Shown: positions 37,010-46,537, counted from the stretch's first letter. The stretch is DNA of 64,000 nt from Rhizobium sp. 007 (GCF_015353075.1 NZ_CP064187.1:1860001-1924000), one strand, 5' to 3'. Program-made: numbers and translations. The notes: generated by a model from the sequence alone, not told the origin.

Positions 37010-38191
37010 ATGGATAAGAGACTTCCCGTCACCGTGTTGTCCGGCTTCCTCGGGACAGGAAAGACGACGCTGCTCAACCATGTGCTCGGCAACCGCGAAG
37101 GCCTGCGCGTTGCGGTAATTGTCAACGACATGAGCGAGGTGAATATCGATGCGGCGCTTGTGAGGGGCGGCGGAGCGAACCTTTCGCGCACGGAAGAGCA
37201 GTTGGTCGAAATGACCAACGGCTGCATTTGCTGCACCCTGCGCGACGATCTCCTAAAGGAGGTCAGGCAGATCGCCGACCAGGGCCGGTTCGATTACCTG
37301 CTGATCGAATCGACCGGAATTGCCGAGCCCCTTCCCGTCGCGACCACCTTCGAATTCCGCGACGAGGACGCCGCTAGCCTTTCTGACGTCGCCCGGCTCG
37401 ACACCCTGGTGACGGTGGTCGACGCCGCCAATCTGCTGGCCGACTACGCGTCCTACGATTTCCTCGCCGATCGAGGCGAGACGGCCGGCGATGGCGACAA
37501 CCGCACGATCGTCGATCTCCTCGTCGAGCAGATCGAATTTGCCGATGTCGTCGTGCTTAACAAGGTCGAAACGGCAACGCCCGAACAGCGCGACGCGGCG
37601 CGCAAGATCATCGCCGGGCTCAATCCGGATGCGAAGCTCATAGAAACGGATTTCGGCCGCGTTGCGTTGAAGGATGTGCTGGGAACCGGCCGCTTCGACA
37701 TCGACAAGGCCGAGACCCACCCGCTCTGGTACAAGGAATTGCACGGCTTCAAGGACCATGTGCCGGAGAAATACGGCATCACCTCCTTCGTCTATCGCGA
37801 AAGGCAGCCCTTCGACCCGGTGAAATTGCAGGCCTTCCTCGACCGGACCTGGCCGGGCGTCATCCGCGCAAAAGGTTTCTTCTGGCTGGCGACGCGGCCG
37901 CACTATGTCGGAGAGATCAGCCAGGCGGGTGCGATCGTCAGGACAAGCAAAATGGGTCTCTGGTGGTCGGCCGTGCCGAAAGAGCAATGGCCGCGCGAAC
38001 CGGGCTTCCGAAAGGCGATCGCCGCTTATCTCGATCCCGTCTGGGGCGACCGCCGGCAGGAGATCGTCTTCATCGGCGCCGATCCGATGAACGAGGACTG
38101 GATCCGAAGCGAACTCGACGCCTGTCAGATAAAATCGGAACGCTTCACGCCCGAGAAATGGCGGAATCTCCCCGACCCCTTCGCAAGCTGA
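37010..38191 (+). CDS. CobW/COG0523 family GTPase, probable zinc metallochaperone
   Basis: 393 residues. The GTPase domain has Walker [15 protein letters not shown] and the family metal-binding motif GCICC (in [13 protein letters not shown]), then [10 protein letters not shown] and the specificity motif NKVE. The C-terminal CobW_C domain begins about residue 270 ([16 protein letters not shown]). COG0523 proteins hand metal to target enzymes. Its position next to znuA, with a Zur-box-like palindrome before it, marks this one as a zinc-starvation member (like ZagA/ZigA), not the cobalamin protein CobW. A GGAG lies before the start ATG. Which enzyme it serves is not shown. Confidence 0.92.
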   Translation: MDKRLPVTVLSGFLGTGKTTLLNHVLGNREGLRVAVIVNDMSEVNIDAALVRGGGANLSRTEEQLVEMTNGCICCTLRDDLLKEVRQIADQGRFDYLLIESTGIAEPLPVATTFEFRDEDAASLSDVARLDTLVTVVDAANLLADYASYDFLADRGETAGDGDNRTIVDLLVEQIEFADVVVLNKVETATPEQRDAARKIIAGLNPDAKLIETDFGRVALKDVLGTGRFDIDKAETHPLWYKELHGFKDHVPEKYGITSFVYRERQPFDPVKLQAFLDRTWPGVIRAKGFFWLATRPHYVGEISQAGAIVRTSKMGLWWSAVPKEQWPREPGFRKAIAAYLDPVWGDRRQEIVFIGADPMNEDWIRSELDACQIKSERFTPEKWRNLPDPFAS

Positions 38192-38443
38192 ACTGCACGC
38201 AGCATGACGGCAATCGCAATCAGGCCGTTTCGCTGTATCTGCGAGGAATGTGAACCGCTGCCGCCGATCGAGGGACTGAGCGAGCCCCCTGAGAATGGGG
38301 CTGCGTCTCGCGGGATCTCGCCAAGGGAGATTCTGCTATCTGCAGCCAAAAGCTGCGTTGGAAACGGAAAGCCGCCTGGGTAAACGAAAGCGCGGCCCGG
38401 CCCTAAATGTGCGGTATTCAAGCGACCCGGCATTCAACGGTGC

Positions 38444-39226
38444 TCAGATCGAGTAAAGCTCAATCGGCTTCTCAAAGCCCTTCAGGCGGTATGCCCGACC
38501 TTTGCTGTCGGCCGTTTGGCTCTGCGCCCGCTCACAAACGGCCTTGGTGACGAGAATCCGCCCTGCGTCAGCGACTGACTGCGCGCGAGCGGCAGTATTC
38601 ACAACCGTTCCAATCGCAGTCAGGTCGCGATGCGATCGGCCGAACTCTCCGAAGCTGGCCTCGCCGGTGTCGATGCCGATGCCAATGCCGAGTTCACTTC
38701 CGTCCAGCCCGGCACCCTCAGCCATGTGACGTTCACGACGCAACTGGCAGCGGCGCTGAATCTCCCGTGCAGCGAGCACAGCACGTTCGGCGTGGTCCTG
38801 GTGGTGGATCGGAAAGTTGAATATTGCCATGATGGCGTCCCCGACCGTCTTGTTGAGAAGGCCGTCGTATTGCCAAATGGCTGTGGCACATTCATCGTAG
38901 AAATCATCCAGCAGCGACGAGACAGTATCTGCCGAAAGCGACTGCGAAAGCGTCGTATAGCCTCTCAGATCCGCAAAAAGCACGGATACATCAACAGTGA
39001 TCTTGCGGGCTTTCATCACGCGTGTGAACATGAGTTCGCAAATCGTGCAGGTGTTCGGATTCATCCGGCTCGGGCGGATGCCGAAGGCGCGGAAGGGAAT
39101 GGAAGCCGGTCCGCGCAGAGGCACCGGGAGGTGCATCTGCTGCCAGCAGCCCTTGCAAATCCTGGATCGAGAAAACGACATCTTGCCGCCGCCCTGTTTG
39201 CGTGCCGTTTCGCGATTTTCGCACAT
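38444..39226 (-). CDS. Soluble class III cyclase with N-terminal Cys-pairs
   Basis: 260 residues with no membrane helix. Residues about 20-65 hold two CxxC pairs (CKGC at 24-27 and CTIC at 60-63) around RGPASIPFRAFGIRPSRMNP, which looks like a small zinc-binding or redox module. The cyclase domain follows: VLFADLRGYTTLSQSL with the first metal Asp, NKTVGDAIMAIFN with the Lys and second Asp, GIGIDTGEASFGEFG and VVNTAARAQ. The usual GD before VVN reads GT. It probably makes cAMP. An ATG at 39181 is an equally possible start. The neighbours (zinc chaperone and GST) give no clear context. Confidence 0.88.
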   Translation of the reverse strand: MCENRETARKQGGGKMSFSRSRICKGCWQQMHLPVPLRGPASIPFRAFGIRPSRMNPNTCTICELMFTRVMKARKITVDVSVLFADLRGYTTLSQSLSADTVSSLLDDFYDECATAIWQYDGLLNKTVGDAIMAIFNFPIHHQDHAERAVLAAREIQRRCQLRRERHMAEGAGLDGSELGIGIGIDTGEASFGEFGRSHRDLTAIGTVVNTAARAQSVADAGRILVTKAVCERAQSQTADSKGRAYRLKGFEKPIELYSI

Positions 39227-39421
39227 CCGGGCCGGAAAATCCTCAAAAAAGCCTGCCGTTGTTTTGCAACCGGGACCGCGTCATCAGAAGTCCCATTCCA
39301 CGATTTGCGACAATACAAACTGGCGAAAGAAATTCATGGATGAAGGGGCGATCGCAGACATGGGTGTCTGAATCTCGTTTAGCCACTCGTCTTCAAGACA
39401 GACGTCCTATGGAGAACAGCG

Positions 39422-40072
39422 ATGACTATCACTATTACCGCCTTTGAACGGTCGCCCGATGGCGGCAAAGGTCTGGCGCGTGACATGCGCGTTCGCTGGG
39501 CGTTCGAAGAGGTTGGCGAGCCTTACGAAGTTCGTCTTCTTTCGTTTAAAGCAATGAAGGAACCCGCGCATCTCGCGCTTCATCCTTTCGGGCAGATTCC
39601 GACCTATGAAGAAGGCGATCTCACCCTGTTTGAGTCGGGGGCAATCGTGTTCCATATCGCGGAGCGCCATGCGGCCCTGCTGCCGGACGATGCGAATGCC
39701 CGGGCGCGCGCGATCACATGGATGTTTGCCGCGCTCAACACGATGGAGCCGACGATCGTCGATCGCGAAGTCGCTAGGCTCTTGGAGGGCGACGAGACTT
39801 GGTACGAGCAGCGCCTGTCTGTCGTCGAGGAACGCATCCGTAAGCGGCTGAGCGAACTTTCCGATCGCCTTGGCGATGCCGACTGGCTAGACGGCGAGTT
39901 CAGCGCCGGCGACCTTCTGATGGTGTCGGTGCTGCTCAGGCTGAAAGGATCGGGCATACTGGACGAATATCCGAGCCTCTCCGCCTATGTCGCCCGCGGT
40001 GAAGCGCGGCCCGCATACAAGCGTGCTTTCGACGCTCAGTTGGCGGTTTTCATCGCCGCATCGACCGGCTGA
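39422..40072 (+). CDS. Glutathione S-transferase family protein
   Basis: 216 residues. The N-terminal thioredoxin-like part (about 1-80) reads SPDGGKGLARDMRVRWAFEE, then PFGQIPTYEEGDLTLFESGA with the cis-Pro and the ESGAI glutathione-binding motif. The C-terminal helical domain (about 90-215) includes RLGDADWLDGEFSAGDLLMV, the N-capping box region of GSTs. The ATG has a GGAGAA ribosome site. Substrate unknown. It stands alone between the soluble cyclase and the SnoaL-like gene. Confidence 0.92.
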   Translation: MTITITAFERSPDGGKGLARDMRVRWAFEEVGEPYEVRLLSFKAMKEPAHLALHPFGQIPTYEEGDLTLFESGAIVFHIAERHAALLPDDANARARAITWMFAALNTMEPTIVDREVARLLEGDETWYEQRLSVVEERIRKRLSELSDRLGDADWLDGEFSAGDLLMVSVLLRLKGSGILDEYPSLSAYVARGEARPAYKRAFDAQLAVFIAASTG

Positions 40073-40186
40073 CAAAGGTCCGCTCTGGCCGGCTCGAAGC
40101 GGTCATGGAAGTCTTTCATCCAATTGTGATCCTGACCCCAGGAATCGCGCGACGGAGCGGTGTCGTAATCGGGCAGTGAGCGGACT

Positions 40187-40618
40187 TCAGATGATGCCGT
40201 GCTTCCTTAAAAGCGCCTGCTCGTCGCCTGACACCCAGCCGAAAACTTTCGGTTCCCCGTCCAGCTCTTGGACGAAGTAGTGAACATCAAATTCTATCGC
40301 TACGTCCGATTGATCCTTGCGGACATAGGTTGCCCTCCAAGCGACATGGGCCACGCAATGATGTTCATCTATGGGCGAGAGGCGGACATTGCGTATCCGC
40401 ATCTCCTTCGTCCCTATCGCCCGATAGTGCGCATAACCTTGCGCCATGACTTGCTTGAGTTGATCGTCGTTCTTTCCAGTCATCACCCCAGCGGGCGAGG
40501 CAGCTATGAAGTCGGATGCATACAAAGATGCGACCTCATCCATGTCTATGTCGCTGCCGAGGGACTGCTTGAAACAGCGTTCGTATCGCTCGAAAAGCTT
40601 CCTTACGCTGGCCTCCAT
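40187..40618 (-). CDS. SnoaL/NTF2-like domain protein
   Basis: 143 residues with the cone-shaped NTF2-like fold: a long N-terminal helix (VRKLFERYERCFKQSL), then LYASDFIAASPAGVMTGKND and strands such as HCVAHVAWRATYVRK and IEFDVHYFVQ. Proteins of this type (DUF4440/SnoaL-like) may be enzymes or binding proteins; no catalytic residues can be assigned. The ATG at 40618 has GGAGAAG upstream. Confidence 0.8.
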   Translation of the reverse strand: MEASVRKLFERYERCFKQSLGSDIDMDEVASLYASDFIAASPAGVMTGKNDDQLKQVMAQGYAHYRAIGTKEMRIRNVRLSPIDEHHCVAHVAWRATYVRKDQSDVAIEFDVHYFVQELDGEPKVFGWVSGDEQALLRKHGII

Positions 40619-40855
40619 GGTTTCTTCTCCGACTGCAGATAGTTCTGTAGTGTCGTGAGCCGAAAAGACCCTATCGCGAAGTTCCGATTAAAGCGCCAGA
40701 TTTGCAGCTGATTCTTACACCGTCGCAAAATTGGACTTTTGCCAGCACCAGCATTCACCAAGGCCTCGTGAAAATATCTTCAATGAGTCGGCCGCCCGCA
40801 GCGTCTTGCTGCGAGCGACTTTAGAGCCCAAAGGTGGCTTTTTAAGAACGCCCGA

Positions 40856-41170
40856 TCAGCGGGCAGCGATGATGCTCGAGACAATCCCGCTCGTGACGCC
40901 GATCAGCAGGAACTCGTTGTCGACCCTGACCCAGCGATAGCCGCGCGGCGGCGCCGACAGGCGGTAGCGGCGGTAGTCGCGGACTTCGGCCATGTGGCGG
41001 CGTTCGGCAGCAGTCATGCGATGACCCTTCGTCCAGCGGTATTTGTGGACCACGACCTTCTTTTCGATAACGACCGGACGGCGGTGCTCGGCAGCACTTG
41101 CCTCTGATGCGAAAGCAATCGGCGCAATCAGGAAGGAAACGGAAAGCAGGGTTGTGAATATCTTTTTCAT
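40856..41170 (-). CDS. RcnB-like small periplasmic protein
   Basis: 104 residues. Signal peptide at about 1-26 (IFTTLLSVSFLIAPIAFASE, then ASAAEH). The mature part is basic and resembles the RcnB/DUF domain: VVVHKYRWTKGHRMTAAERR, then YRRYRLSAPPRGYRWVRVDN and a hydrophobic end (FLLIGVTSGIVSSIIAAR). In E. coli RcnB helps nickel/cobalt homeostasis, but rhizobia have many paralogues of unknown role. The ATG at 41170 was chosen because it begins the signal peptide and follows GAGGATC; the frame opens eight codons earlier. Confidence 0.85.
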   Translation of the reverse strand: MKKIFTTLLSVSFLIAPIAFASEASAAEHRRPVVIEKKVVVHKYRWTKGHRMTAAERRHMAEVRDYRRYRLSAPPRGYRWVRVDNEFLLIGVTSGIVSSIIAAR

Positions 41171-41316
41171 CGGGGGGATCCTCGTGTTGAACACGCCCGA
41201 AACTACGTCCAGGAAGGTGAACCGAATCTGAAAGTTAAATTAAACTTTTGTAATAGAAAACTGACGCTTATAAGCATAATCTTATACTTTTGTTTCGCCT
41301 TTTAAAGCGGCCGCAT

Positions 41317-41823
41317 TCAAGTCAGGCTGAAGATCAAAGCCATGTTGACGACGTCGAGATAGCGGCCGTCGATATGAACGGCGTCCTTGCTCACGCCCTC
41401 GCTGACGAAGCCGGCCTTCTCGTAAAGGCGGATTGCGCGGGCATTGTCGGCATGGACGCTGAGCTCAACCCGTATAATGTCGTATTCCCTTGCCTGCTTC
41501 AGCGTCGTCTCCATGAGACGCAAGCCGAGGCCCTGTCCGCGATGGGCAGGGACGATGCCCATGCCGAGCGATCCCCGGTGCGCATGCGACGGAAAGAAAT
41601 GCCGGCGGATATCGCACCAGCCGATCACCCCGCCGTCCTTTACTGCGACAAATTGCGGATGCCTGTTCTCGATCATGTCGAGAACGAATTTCCGTGTGTC
41701 TTCGAGCGGCGGGGCCTCAAGGAAGGTGAGATACCTGCGTTCACGCGCAACAACGTCGAGAGCCTGGTGATAGCTCTCGATGTGCCGGACGGCGATCGGT
41801 TCGATGACGATATCGGGCGCCAT
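41317..41823 (-). CDS. GNAT family N-acetyltransferase
   Basis: 168 residues with the GNAT fold. HRGSLGMGIVPAHRGQGLGL contains the acetyl-CoA pyrophosphate-binding loop (RGQGLG), followed by LMETTLKQAREY and ELSVHADNARAIRLYEKAGF, the family's C-terminal motif. The acceptor is unknown; it resembles generic RimI/PhnO-like members. It starts only 2 bases after the GH43 stop, so it is the last gene of the sugar operon, perhaps acting on an amino sugar or protein amine. Confidence 0.9.
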   Translation of the reverse strand: MAPDIVIEPIAVRHIESYHQALDVVARERRYLTFLEAPPLEDTRKFVLDMIENRHPQFVAVKDGGVIGWCDIRRHFFPSHAHRGSLGMGIVPAHRGQGLGLRLMETTLKQAREYDIIRVELSVHADNARAIRLYEKAGFVSEGVSKDAVHIDGRYLDVVNMALIFSLT

Positions 41824-41825
41824 TT

Positions 41826-43439
41826 TCAAAGCTCTTCGTAGTTGAACCAGTCGAAATCGGCTGTCTTGGCACGCCCAGATGTGTCGAAGGCGAAGACGCC
41901 GGCGAAGGCACCGGTGAAGGAGCCGTGCTCGCCGCGGCCACCCTCGTCGGAGACAACGCCGGCATCGAGAACCGGGCCGATCGGCTGCCAGGCGCCCTTT
42001 CCTTCCGTCTGCCAGAAGAACTGCAGGTCGTTGTCGCGGATTTCCATAGAAAGCTGGACGCGGCCTTCCGCCGGAAGGGCGACGCCGCTGCCAGCCGGGA
42101 AGCTGAGACGGCCATTCGGATAATCCCCATTGCAGGAAAGGATGGTGACGCAACGGCCGAGCTTTTCGTGCAGCGTCACGGCTACGGCGTGCAACTTGTG
42201 GCGATTGTAGTAATGCGTCAGGCCGGCGACCTGCTGGTAGGTGTCCGGGTCGAACTCTACGACAGTCTCGGCTCGGAAACTGTGATGCTCCTGGCGGCGG
42301 GCGACGAGCGCCTGCTCGAACCACGAGCCGATGCTTTCGCGGGCGATGAGGCGCAGATGGCCGGGGCGTCCGGTCAGATCGAAGATGCGCTCCGGCTGCG
42401 GCGTGCGCAGCCACTGGAAATCCGCAGGCAACTTGCCGCCATCGAAGCTATATTCGGTGCGAACCGGTTTTTCGGCGCGAACCGCGCCCTTGAGGCCCGG
42501 AACTTCGACATCCGGCACCGTCGTGCCGTTTTCGAGGTAGAGCCAGCCGTCCGCCTTCCAGACGCATTTCTGCAGGCTGGTTTCGCGACCAAGCGTGCAG
42601 CGGCGCTTCGGCGGCAGCGGCCGCCCGCAAAGATGCGTGTGATAGACTTGCCCGTCGGGCGTCTCGACATACTGCCCATGCCCTGCCCGCTGCAGAACGG
42701 CTTCCGGATTGTCCTTGGAGGTAATGAGATGGATACTCGGATGCATCTCGTAAGAACCGTCGATGTTGCGCGAACGCGCCATGGTGACCGCGTGATCATA
42801 GCCCGTGCCGCCTTCGGCGGTCGTTAGATAATAGTAGCCGTTGCGCTTGAAGAGATGCGGGCCTTCGACAAGGCCGAGCGGGCTGCCGGCGAAGATGTTC
42901 CTGATCGGACCTTTCAGCGCCTTCGTGACTGGATCCCATTCCTGAAGCAGGATGCCATCGAAGGCCGGATGCTTGGGCGCGCCGCCATAGCTTTCCGTGC
43001 GGTGGTTCCACTGCATGTTGACGAACCACTTGCGGCCGTCGTCGTCATGGAAGAGCGACGGGTCGAAACCCGAGGAGTTGACGTAGACCGGATTAGACCA
43101 CTCGCCCTCGATGGTCGGCGAGGTGACGATGTAGTTGTGCGCGTCCTTGAAGTTGCCGTCGAAGCGCTTGACGTCGGTATAGACCAGCCAGAACTGCCCA
43201 TCGGCATAGGAAAGACACGGCGCCCATACGCCGCAGCTATCGGGATTGCCGCGCATGTCAAGCTGCGATTGGCGCTCCAGCGGACGGCGCACCAGTGTCC
43301 AGTTCACCAGATCGCGCGAATGGTGGATCTGCACACCCGGATACCATTCGAAGGTCGAGGTCGCGATGTAATAGTCGTCGCCGACGCGGCAGATAGACGG
43401 ATCGGGATTGAAACCAGGCAGAACGGGGTTGCGGATCAT
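41826..43439 (-). CDS. Glycoside hydrolase family 43, beta-xylosidase-like
   Basis: 537 residues. The N-terminal five-bladed propeller has the GH43 residues: Asp base in LPGFNPDPSICRV, pKa-modulating Asp in SSGFDPSLFHDDDGRKW and acid Glu in LGLVEGPHLFKRNGYYYL. The C-terminal part (about 330-537) is the beta-sandwich typical of XynB-type xylosidases (SIGSWFEQALVARRQEHHS and HYYNRHKLHAVAVT). It has no signal peptide, so it should cut imported xylo- or arabino-oligosaccharides in the cytoplasm. It follows the aldo-keto reductase gene after a strong hairpin that may partly terminate transcription. Confidence 0.93.
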   Translation of the reverse strand: MIRNPVLPGFNPDPSICRVGDDYYIATSTFEWYPGVQIHHSRDLVNWTLVRRPLERQSQLDMRGNPDSCGVWAPCLSYADGQFWLVYTDVKRFDGNFKDAHNYIVTSPTIEGEWSNPVYVNSSGFDPSLFHDDDGRKWFVNMQWNHRTESYGGAPKHPAFDGILLQEWDPVTKALKGPIRNIFAGSPLGLVEGPHLFKRNGYYYLTTAEGGTGYDHAVTMARSRNIDGSYEMHPSIHLITSKDNPEAVLQRAGHGQYVETPDGQVYHTHLCGRPLPPKRRCTLGRETSLQKCVWKADGWLYLENGTTVPDVEVPGLKGAVRAEKPVRTEYSFDGGKLPADFQWLRTPQPERIFDLTGRPGHLRLIARESIGSWFEQALVARRQEHHSFRAETVVEFDPDTYQQVAGLTHYYNRHKLHAVAVTLHEKLGRCVTILSCNGDYPNGRLSFPAGSGVALPAEGRVQLSMEIRDNDLQFFWQTEGKGAWQPIGPVLDAGVVSDEGGRGEHGSFTGAFAGVFAFDTSGRAKTADFDWFNYEEL

Positions 43440-43496
43440 GACAGCTGCTCCTCCGGATAGCCGCAGACTGCGGCACGTACGTCAGACTGAATGAGA

Positions 43497-43524
43497 AACG
43501 CCCGGCAGTTTCCGGCCAGGCGTT
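43497..43524 (-). terminator. Hairpin between the aldo-keto reductase and GH43 genes
   Basis: In the transcribed direction, AACGCCTGGC / GCCGGGCGTT pair over 10 bases (one G-T) around an 8-base loop, followed by TCTCATT. It lies 8 bases after the reductase stop. With its weak T-run it may act as a partial terminator or as an mRNA stabiliser within the operon. Confidence 0.6.
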
Positions 43525-43532
43525 GCTTGCGC

Positions 43533-44564
43533 TTATTCTCGCTCTGCGGATTTCGCCCAGAGATTGACGTCGGCCTCGCGGGCGTAGACATCGATCTCCT
43601 TCAGCTCTTCCACCGTGAACTCAAGATTGTCGAGCGCCTTAACGCAATCGACGATCTGCGACGAACGGCTGGCTCCGATCAGCGCCGACGTCACCCGGTC
43701 GCCACGCAATACCCAGGCAATCGCCATCTGCGCCAGCGTCTGGCCGCGGCGTTCGGCAATGCTATTCAGCTTGCGGATGTTGTCGATGATCGACGGGCGG
43801 ATGAAATCACGCTTCAGGAAGTGGTTCTGAGCCGCACGGCTGTCTTCCGGGATGCCGGCGAGATATTTGGTCGTGAGCATGCCCTGCGCCAGGGGTGAAA
43901 AGACGATCGAGCCCATGCCGACCTCGTCCAGCGTATCGAGCAGCTTGTCGTCCTCAACCCAGCGGTTGAGCATGGAATAGCTCGGCTGGTGGATGAGGCA
44001 CGGCGTGCCGAGATCCTTGAGGATCGCGGCTGCTTCCCGCGTGCGCTGCGAATTATAAGAGGAAATTCCAACATAGAGCGCGCGGCCGGAGCGGACGATA
44101 TAGTCGAGCGCGCCGCAGGTCTCTTCGAGAGGCGTATCCGGATCGAAACGGTGCGAATAGAAAATATCGACGTAGTCGAGGCCCATGCGCTTCAGGCTAT
44201 GGTCGCAGGAAGCGATCAGATATTTGCGGCTGCCCCACTCGCCATAGGGACCCGGCCACATTTCGTAGCCGGCCTTCGACGAGATGATGAGTTCATCGCG
44301 CAGGCCCGCGAATTCGGTACGAAGGATTTCGCCGAAGGCGGTTTCGGCCGAACCTGGAGGCGGGCCGTAATTGTTGGCAAGGTCGAAATGGGTGATGCCG
44401 AGATCGAAGGCAGTGCGGCACATGTCGATCTTGCGCTCATGCGGCGTGTCGCCGCCGAAATTGTGCCAGAGACCGAGGGAAACGGCAGGAAGCTTCAGGC
44501 CGGAGCGGCCCGTGCGGTTATACTTCATCTTCGAATAGCGGTCGGAAGCCGGTTGCCAGCTCAT
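43533..44564 (-). CDS. Aldo-keto reductase, L-glyceraldehyde-3-phosphate reductase (YghZ/Gpr) type
   Basis: 343 residues. KLPAVSLGLWHNFGGDTPHE starts the barrel. The catalytic set is visible: Asp in FDLANNYGPPPGSAE with its Tyr, Lys in ISSKAGYEMWPGPYG and His in IFYSHRFDPDTPLEETC. The NADPH site is in the C-terminal ALIGASRSSQI. The LWHNFG and AGYxMWPGPYG motifs mark the YghZ/AKR14 group, which reduces L-glyceraldehyde-3-phosphate and other aldehydes. It is in the sugar operon, so its natural substrate may be a sugar or sugar-derived aldehyde. The start could be this ATG or the one 12 codons downstream, at MKYNRTG. Confidence 0.92.
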   Translation of the reverse strand: MSWQPASDRYSKMKYNRTGRSGLKLPAVSLGLWHNFGGDTPHERKIDMCRTAFDLGITHFDLANNYGPPPGSAETAFGEILRTEFAGLRDELIISSKAGYEMWPGPYGEWGSRKYLIASCDHSLKRMGLDYVDIFYSHRFDPDTPLEETCGALDYIVRSGRALYVGISSYNSQRTREAAAILKDLGTPCLIHQPSYSMLNRWVEDDKLLDTLDEVGMGSIVFSPLAQGMLTTKYLAGIPEDSRAAQNHFLKRDFIRPSIIDNIRKLNSIAERRGQTLAQMAIAWVLRGDRVTSALIGASRSSQIVDCVKALDNLEFTVEELKEIDVYAREADVNLWAKSAERE

Positions 44565-44632
44565 GGTCCTGATCCTTTGGAAAAGTGCGCGCGGGCCGGA
44601 AAAGCCCGCGCGGAAAATAGCCCCTTGAAGGC

Positions 44633-45766
44633 CTACTTCAAGAGCGCCTGAGCCTCTTCGATGCCAAGCGCGGCGGGCTGCGTGCAGGTCGTCGTGAGTT
44701 CCACGAACCTGCCCTCCTCGCCCGATTTCAGGATCGAGGTCATGACGTCGACGCCATGCAGCGTGCGCTCCAGCGAGCAGCGGGCATCGCGGCCGTCGAT
44801 CAGCGCCGCGACCATGTCAGCAAGACCTGCCGTGCGGTAGTTGGCGCGCGGGCCTTGCGGGCTTTCCTGGTTGAACCTGCCGAAGGGATGCTCCCAGGCT
44901 TCAAGCGGCTTGATGTCCTTGTCGCGGCCGCTGGCCTCGACGACGCCGCCAAAGAAGTTCGGGTCTGGAACGAAAAGGGTGCCATCGGTGCCGTAGAGCT
45001 CCATATTGGCATGGCGATGCGACCAGACATCCCAGCTCGCCGTCAGCGTCACCGTCGCACCGCTGACGAATTCCAGCAGTGCCTGGACCGTCGTCGGCGT
45101 CTTGACCGGAATCGTCTCACCGTGGCGTGGCTGGCTGGTGATTGTGCGTGTCTCCGACGCCATCGAGGTGATCGCGCCGACGCGCTTCACCGGGCCGATG
45201 AAATTGATGAGGTTGGCGATGTAATACGGACCCATGTCGAGGATGGGACCACCGCCCGGCAGGAAGAAGAAGTCCGGGTTCGGATGCCACATCTCCATGC
45301 CCGGCCCCATAACATAGCAGGCGCCGGAGGTGATGCGCCCGATGCCGCCCTCGTCGACATATTTGCGGGCAAGCTGGTGCGCACCGCCGAGGAAGGTGTC
45401 CGGCGCGCAGCCGACGGAGAGCTTCTTCTCCTTGGCGATGCGGCGTAGATCCTCACCCTGTTCCAGCGTCAGCACGAGCGGCTTTTCAGAGAAGACGTGC
45501 TTGCCGGCCTCAAGCGCCGCCTTCGAGACCGGATAATGCGCATCGGGGATCGTGAGGTTCACGACGACGTCGATCTCGTCATTGGCAAGAAGCTGCTCGA
45601 TGGTCTGAGCGGTGACGCCGTATTCCTCGGCGCGAAGTTCGGCTACCTGCACATTGATGTCCGCGCAGGCCAGAATTTTCAGCCCCTTGAAGAGGGGCGC
45701 GAGCGAAAGGTAAGTGGTGGAGATGTTGCCGCATCCGATGATGCCGACGCCAAGTTCCTTGGTCAT
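44633..45766 (-). CDS. Gfo/Idh/MocA family oxidoreductase
   Basis: 377 residues. The N-terminal Rossmann fold shows VGIIGCGNISTTYLSLAPLF. The family motif with the catalytic Lys is HVFSEKPLVLTLEQG (EKP). The C-terminal domain has YVMGPGMEMWHPNPDFFFLP and GGGPILDMGPYYIANLINFI (the last His/Asp region is altered to MGPYY). These enzymes use NAD(P) to oxidise or reduce sugars, inositols or their derivatives. The gene starts 9 bases after the isomerase-like gene, within the same operon. The exact substrate is unknown. Confidence 0.93.
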   Translation of the reverse strand: MTKELGVGIIGCGNISTTYLSLAPLFKGLKILACADINVQVAELRAEEYGVTAQTIEQLLANDEIDVVVNLTIPDAHYPVSKAALEAGKHVFSEKPLVLTLEQGEDLRRIAKEKKLSVGCAPDTFLGGAHQLARKYVDEGGIGRITSGACYVMGPGMEMWHPNPDFFFLPGGGPILDMGPYYIANLINFIGPVKRVGAITSMASETRTITSQPRHGETIPVKTPTTVQALLEFVSGATVTLTASWDVWSHRHANMELYGTDGTLFVPDPNFFGGVVEASGRDKDIKPLEAWEHPFGRFNQESPQGPRANYRTAGLADMVAALIDGRDARCSLERTLHGVDVMTSILKSGEEGRFVELTTTCTQPAALGIEEAQALLK

Positions 45767-45775
45767 GGTTTGCCC

Positions 45776-46537
45776 TCAGTAGGTCTTGAAGGATGCGATC
45801 GAGCGGGTGATCAGGCGATCGATGTCGCTCGGATTGTCGTGCTCGACGACGTAGTGCTTCACCCTGGTCCCCTTGAGCGCAGCGATCAGCTTGGGCCAGG
45901 CAAGTGTGCCGTGACCGATATCGGCCCAGCCGTCCTCGTCCTTGTTCTCGCCGACCGGCGCGATGTCCTTGACGTGTACGGCAGTGATGCGTGAGCCGAG
46001 CTTCTCGATCCAGGCGAACGGATCCGCCCCGCCACGGACGACCCAGGCGATATCCGCTTCCCACGAAATGTCGGGCGCGCCTTCGAAGATGCGCTCGATT
46101 GGCAGCGAGCCGTCGGCAAGCTTCACGAATTCGAAGTCGTGATTGTGCCAGCCGAATTCGTAGCCGGCGTCCTTATAGGGTTTGGCCATTTCCTGCAGGC
46201 GCTTGCCAAACGCAAGCCAGCCGGCGCCGTCCGCTGGACGCTGGTCGGCGGCAAGATGCGGTGCGTAGATCGAATCCATGCCGAGCGTCTTTGCGATGTT
46301 CAGCGATTTCTTGACTTCGCCGTCGAGGAAATCCGGGCTGAAATGGCCGGTTGCCATCGTGAGAGCATTCTTGTCGAGATCGGCGCGCAGGCCCTTCAAA
46401 TCAGCGTCGTTGAGATCGGCATAGATGCCTCCGAAGCCTTCGACCTCCGAATAACCGGCCTTGCCGAGCTTTTCGAAGATTGCCGAATAGGGCTGGAAAT
46501 TGCGGGCGCTATAAAGCTGGAAACTCAGTTTCGTCAT
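45776..46537 (-). CDS. Sugar phosphate isomerase/epimerase-like TIM barrel protein
   Basis: 253 residues of the xylose-isomerase-like TIM barrel (AP_endonuc_2) superfamily. Signs are LSFQLYSARNFQPYSAIFEK, GYEFGWHNHDFEFVKLADG (metal-binding His and Glu), DISWEADIAWVVRGG and ITAVHVKDIAPVGE. Members isomerise or epimerise keto-sugars or inosose-type compounds. I chose the second of two adjacent ATGs, at 46537, because it is 6 bases after GAGGAG; the frame opens from 46576. Together with the following Gfo/Idh enzyme it may perform an oxidation-isomerisation route for the imported sugar. Confidence 0.9.
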   Translation of the reverse strand: MTKLSFQLYSARNFQPYSAIFEKLGKAGYSEVEGFGGIYADLNDADLKGLRADLDKNALTMATGHFSPDFLDGEVKKSLNIAKTLGMDSIYAPHLAADQRPADGAGWLAFGKRLQEMAKPYKDAGYEFGWHNHDFEFVKLADGSLPIERIFEGAPDISWEADIAWVVRGGADPFAWIEKLGSRITAVHVKDIAPVGENKDEDGWADIGHGTLAWPKLIAALKGTRVKHYVVEHDNPSDIDRLITRSIASFKTY

